Shown piece by piece: positions 43,591-45,799 of a stretch of DNA of 45,799 nt (position 1 is the stretch's first letter; every line of letters begins with the position of its first letter). This stretch comes from Anabaena sp. 4-3. Lineage in GTDB: Bacteria > Cyanobacteriota > Cyanobacteriia > Cyanobacteriales > Nostocaceae. A program made the translations under genes and the position numbers. The notes beneath the pieces are model-generated. The model did no database searches. It worked only from the letters and a program-made list of their open reading frames with translations, and had not been told where the DNA came from. Location: the NCBI RefSeq assembly GCF_001597745.1, contig NZ_LUHJ01000061.1, positions 1 to 45,799 of the forward strand, written 5' to 3'.

Positions 43591-43684
43591 AAATCTTACT
43601 GTAGGAAAAAATCATGCCAGTTGCCCTATTCTTTAATGATATCGTGAAACCAGGGATCATTTTTATGAGAGCAAATTAGCTGGT

Positions 43685-44335
43685 ATGTTTTCTACCGATT
43701 CAGATTCATTACACAAGGCCATCCCCGTGGAAAAAATCCGCTACGATGAACGGGGTTTAGTGCCAGCAATAGTTCAAGACTATTTGGATGGTACGGTCTT
43801 AATGATGGCGTGGATGAATCAAGAGTCATTACAAAAGACTTTAGAAACAGCAGAAACTTGGTTTTGGAGTCGTTCCCGTCAGGAATTATGGCATAAGGGG
43901 GCGACTTCTGGACATATCCAAAAGGTGCGAAGTATTCGTTATGACTGTGATAGTGATGCTCTGCTGATAGGGGTGGAGCAGATAGGAGATATTGCCTGTC
44001 ATACGGGTGAGCGCAGTTGTTTTCATCAAGTAGATGGGAAAATTACTGCACCACCAGGGGATACTTTGTCGCAGTTGTTCCAAGTGATATGCGATCGCCG
44101 GGATCACCCTACAGAAAGTTCCTATACCTGTAAGTTATTTGCAGGGGGTGATAACAAGATTTTGAAGAAGATTGGTGAAGAAACGGCGGAAGTGGTGATG
44201 GCTTTTAAGGATGATGACCAAGAGGCGATCGCCGGTGAGGTGGCAGACTTGCTATACCATACAATGGTGGCTTTGGCTCACCATCAAGTCGATTTAAAAG
44301 CAGTTTATCGGAAACTACAAGAACGCCGACGGTAG
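43685..44335 (+). CDS. hisIE: Bifunctional histidine enzyme HisI/HisE
   Basis: Phosphoribosyl-AMP cyclohydrolase (N-terminal, about 1-120) fused to phosphoribosyl-ATP pyrophosphatase (about 125-216), steps 3 and 2 of histidine synthesis. HisI motifs are [21 protein letters not shown] and CHTGERSCF, with the Cys and Asp residues that bind zinc and magnesium. The HisE motif is [15 protein letters not shown]. 216 aa is normal for the fusion. No other his gene is nearby, as usual in cyanobacteria. Confidence 0.96.
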   Translation: MFSTDSDSLHKAIPVEKIRYDERGLVPAIVQDYLDGTVLMMAWMNQESLQKTLETAETWFWSRSRQELWHKGATSGHIQKVRSIRYDCDSDALLIGVEQIGDIACHTGERSCFHQVDGKITAPPGDTLSQLFQVICDRRDHPTESSYTCKLFAGGDNKILKKIGEETAEVVMAFKDDDQEAIAGEVADLLYHTMVALAHHQVDLKAVYRKLQERRR

Positions 44336-44847
44336 AGAGGCAGGGGAGTAGGGGAGTAGGGGAGCAGAGGGAGCGGAGGAACGGAGGAGAAAATTCCAAT
44401 GCCCAATGCCCTGTGCATCAATACCAAGATTTTTGTAATTCTTATCATTAGCTGAAAATTTCCTCACCGATTCCACAGAGTTTCCACAGGTGTTCTGACA
44501 GTTTTCCACAGCTGCTCTACGAATGAATAGGCTCTTGCCACTTTATTGGGGATTTTTCACTCAGGGTATGTAGAAGCTCAACCAACTGAGTTTTTATGAA
44601 GTAATGTTACAAAAAATTGGCTCAAACCCTAATGATGACGTTGACATTTATTTTTTATACCAACGTTTTTAACATTTCGCAGCATTGACAAACCTACCCC
44701 CTCTTGTCGCACAATGATGCGGCCGGGTTTTATAGTTGGTTCGACCGCTCACATCAAAATCGACCTGAGATATCAGTGGGGATGTTGTCTGAAACTGCCT
44801 CACTGCAAGCAATCACCGCTCTTGACTCACCTTGGAGAAGGAAAACT
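44336..44847. other. Intergenic region with tandem repeats and DnaA-box-like words
   Basis: 512 bp. GGGGAGTA-type short tandem repeats lie at 44345-44365. Three TTCCACA words at 44469-44477, 44480-44488 and 44502-44510 (last: TTTTCCACA) are spaced 11 and 22 bp apart in one orientation, followed by AT-rich DNA. This could be a DnaA-binding cluster. Confidence 0.45.
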
Positions 44848-45045
44848 ATGAACGCAACAGTTAGTATTTTTACTGAAATTCCCGAAACTCTTCATGATTC
44901 CCTCAAAAACTATTTAGAAACCCATCCAGATTGGGATCAAAATCGAGTCTTGACAGCAGCCCTGTCACTATTTTTGCTGCAAAATGGAGATAGCGATCGC
45001 CGTGCTGCCCGTGTTTACCTAGAAACTTTGTTTCATCACTGCTAA
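44848..45045 (+). CDS. DUF2811 family protein
   Basis: 65 aa from ATG 44848 (MNATVSIFTEIPETLHDSLK), preceded by the ribosome-binding sequence GGAGAAGG (44834-44841). An earlier in-frame ATG (44704) gives an unconserved extension and is rejected. The core YLETHPDWDQNRVLTAALSL and RRAARVYLETLF match DUF2811, a small family seen mainly in cyanobacteria. The function is unknown. Confidence 0.85.
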   Translation: MNATVSIFTEIPETLHDSLKNYLETHPDWDQNRVLTAALSLFLLQNGDSDRRAARVYLETLFHHC

Positions 45046-45570
45046 TTATCAAAGCTGCGCTGCACCAGAAACAGCGAATGTACCAGACACCCTTAATTAC
45101 CACAGAAATGGGTTTGAGGTTCCCCGTCCTTCTAGGACGGCTTTCTGATAGAATAGCAGAAACAGGCAGGGCATTGTCTGTTGGGCGAGGCGATATCAGA
45201 CGGGCTTTCGCCTGCTATCGCTGTTTTAACCCAGAATCTCCAACCTTCTAGGGCGGGGATTGTGTCAATGGTACAAACCTGGCTTTTGCTACTTCCGAGT
45301 TTTTCCCAAATCAACAGGAATGATTGAGCAATACATTAGATATCAGGATGATCAGTGGAGAAATTTCCTTGCTTAGATGCGTAGATACGCGCTTAACTGA
45401 ACCTGATAAAATTATGGGCAAGGAAAGATGAATTCTCCATGCCCTATGCTCAATTTTAAGTTTGATGAGTTAGTTTGATCAATTAAGCGTCGAGGTTTGT
45501 TGAACTCTCCTGGCTTTGAAAAACCAGGATTCTGAACTGATAAGTAAGTAGGCTTAATTAATTGTTAGAT
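45046..45570. other. Intergenic region, possible IS200/IS605-type remnant
   Basis: At 45124-45140 a hairpin CCGTCC-TTCTA-GGACGG, and at 45244-45253 a related CCTTCTAGGG followed by CGGGGATTGTGTCAA, bracket about 150 bp without a transposase. Imperfect subterminal hairpins with no inverted termini recall IS200/IS605-derived non-autonomous elements. The remainder (45300-45570) shows nothing I can name. Confidence 0.35.
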
Positions 45571-45571
45571 A

Positions 45572-45617
45572 GTGGAACAGGCTTCTAGCCTGTTGACGGG
45601 CTAGAAGCCCATCCCAC
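45572..45617. repeat. Dispersed inverted repeat
   Basis: GTGGAACAGGCTTCTAGCC then a GGGCTAGAAGCCC arm, ending ATCCCAC: a near-palindrome of 46 bp of a type repeated in Nostocales genomes. Confidence 0.6.
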
Positions 45618-45677
45618 ATTTTATATTTAATTGCAACCACCTACTTATTGCTATGCCTGCTATAAGCAGACTACGCA

Positions 45678-45799
45678 ATGTTTGTTCTGCCCCAAAGGGG
45701 TTTTGACTGGCTCAAACAGTCCTACCTGCCGCGACCAATTGCTTGGCTGTACGGCTACTTTTGGTCAACTTATGATGCTTTTTGTTATGGGTTTTTCAC
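45678..45799 (+). CDS. Unidentified protein, N-terminal fragment (runs off right edge)
   Basis: ATG 45678 opens a frame to the end of the window (about 40 codons) beginning MFVLPQRGFDWLKQSYLPR, with an in-frame stop 5 codons upstream. The fragment is rich in aromatic residues. It is too short to assign. Confidence 0.4.
   Translation, partial: MFVLPQRGFDWLKQSYLPRPIAWLYGYFWSTYDAFCYGFF

Noticed and set aside
44204-44509. Overlapping short minus-strand frames near the hisIE end
   Set aside because: Low-complexity Pro/Ser/Leu translation of GGGGAGTA-type repeats and of the hisIE antisense strand.

Overview
The window comes from a heterocyst-forming (Nostocales-type) cyanobacterium. Evidence is the many HIP1 palindromes (GCGATCGC), short tandem repeats of the Nostoc type, and genes such as a SmtA-type metallothionein, a PsaJ-like photosystem I peptide, DUF2811, cyanobacterial LexA and a zinc-ribbon Ser/Thr kinase with pentapeptide repeats. 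The CRISPR-transposon proteins closely resemble the Anabaena cylindrica type V-K system as I remember it. No species is claimed.

Region 1 (1-1475) is the left chromosomal flank, with the N-terminal part of a large minus-strand surface protein. Region 2 (1476-20613, 19,138 bp) is a complete type V-K CRISPR-associated transposon (CAST). It has TGTACA-ended termini with several TnsB-type repeats each, then tnsB-tnsC-tniQ, about 12 kb of cargo, an Arc-type regulator divergent from cas12k, a tracrRNA gene, a 7-repeat CRISPR array, and a separate homing crRNA. The homing crRNA has a truncated repeat and a 17-nt guide identical to part of the tRNA-Thr(UGU) gene just outside the element. The matching site has a GTA PAM and lies exactly 60 bp from the transposon end. 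Recognisable cargo is mostly anti-invader: an AlbA_2/Schlafen-type ATPase, a five-gene type I restriction-modification operon with two extra genes, and a DUF262-HNH (GmrSD-like) protein, plus two small paralogous HTH-like proteins.

Region 3 (20622-24327) is the right flank: tRNA-Thr, argF, lexA, and a superfamily 2 helicase that resembles the restriction helicase of DNA-phosphorothioation (Dnd) systems. Region 4 (24828-38056) starts with a CBS-PAS hybrid histidine kinase and continues with a scattered phosphorothioation island: a 57-aa ORF overlapping dndD, dndD, a dnd-associated protein 4-like gene, an HNH protein with a likely sulfur-binding N-terminus, an AIPR-like protein, dndB and dndC. 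An orphan psaJ-like gene sits inside it. No dndA or dndE is recognisable here.

Region 5 (38158-45799) is housekeeping and signalling: an FHA protein, a Ser/Thr kinase, smtA with an SmtB-type operator, hemL, chaB, hisIE, a DUF2811 gene, dispersed repeats, and the start of an unidentified gene running off the right edge.

How it works together: TnsB, TnsC and TniQ perform transposition, and Cas12k with tracrRNA supplies the target. Array guides would direct movement to other DNA. The short homing guide would direct insertion beside tRNA-Thr without needing to destroy it. The Arc-type repressor probably limits cas12k, and possibly the homing RNA, because the two upstream regions share sequence words. 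The defence cargo and the neighbouring Dnd island make this a broad defence locus.
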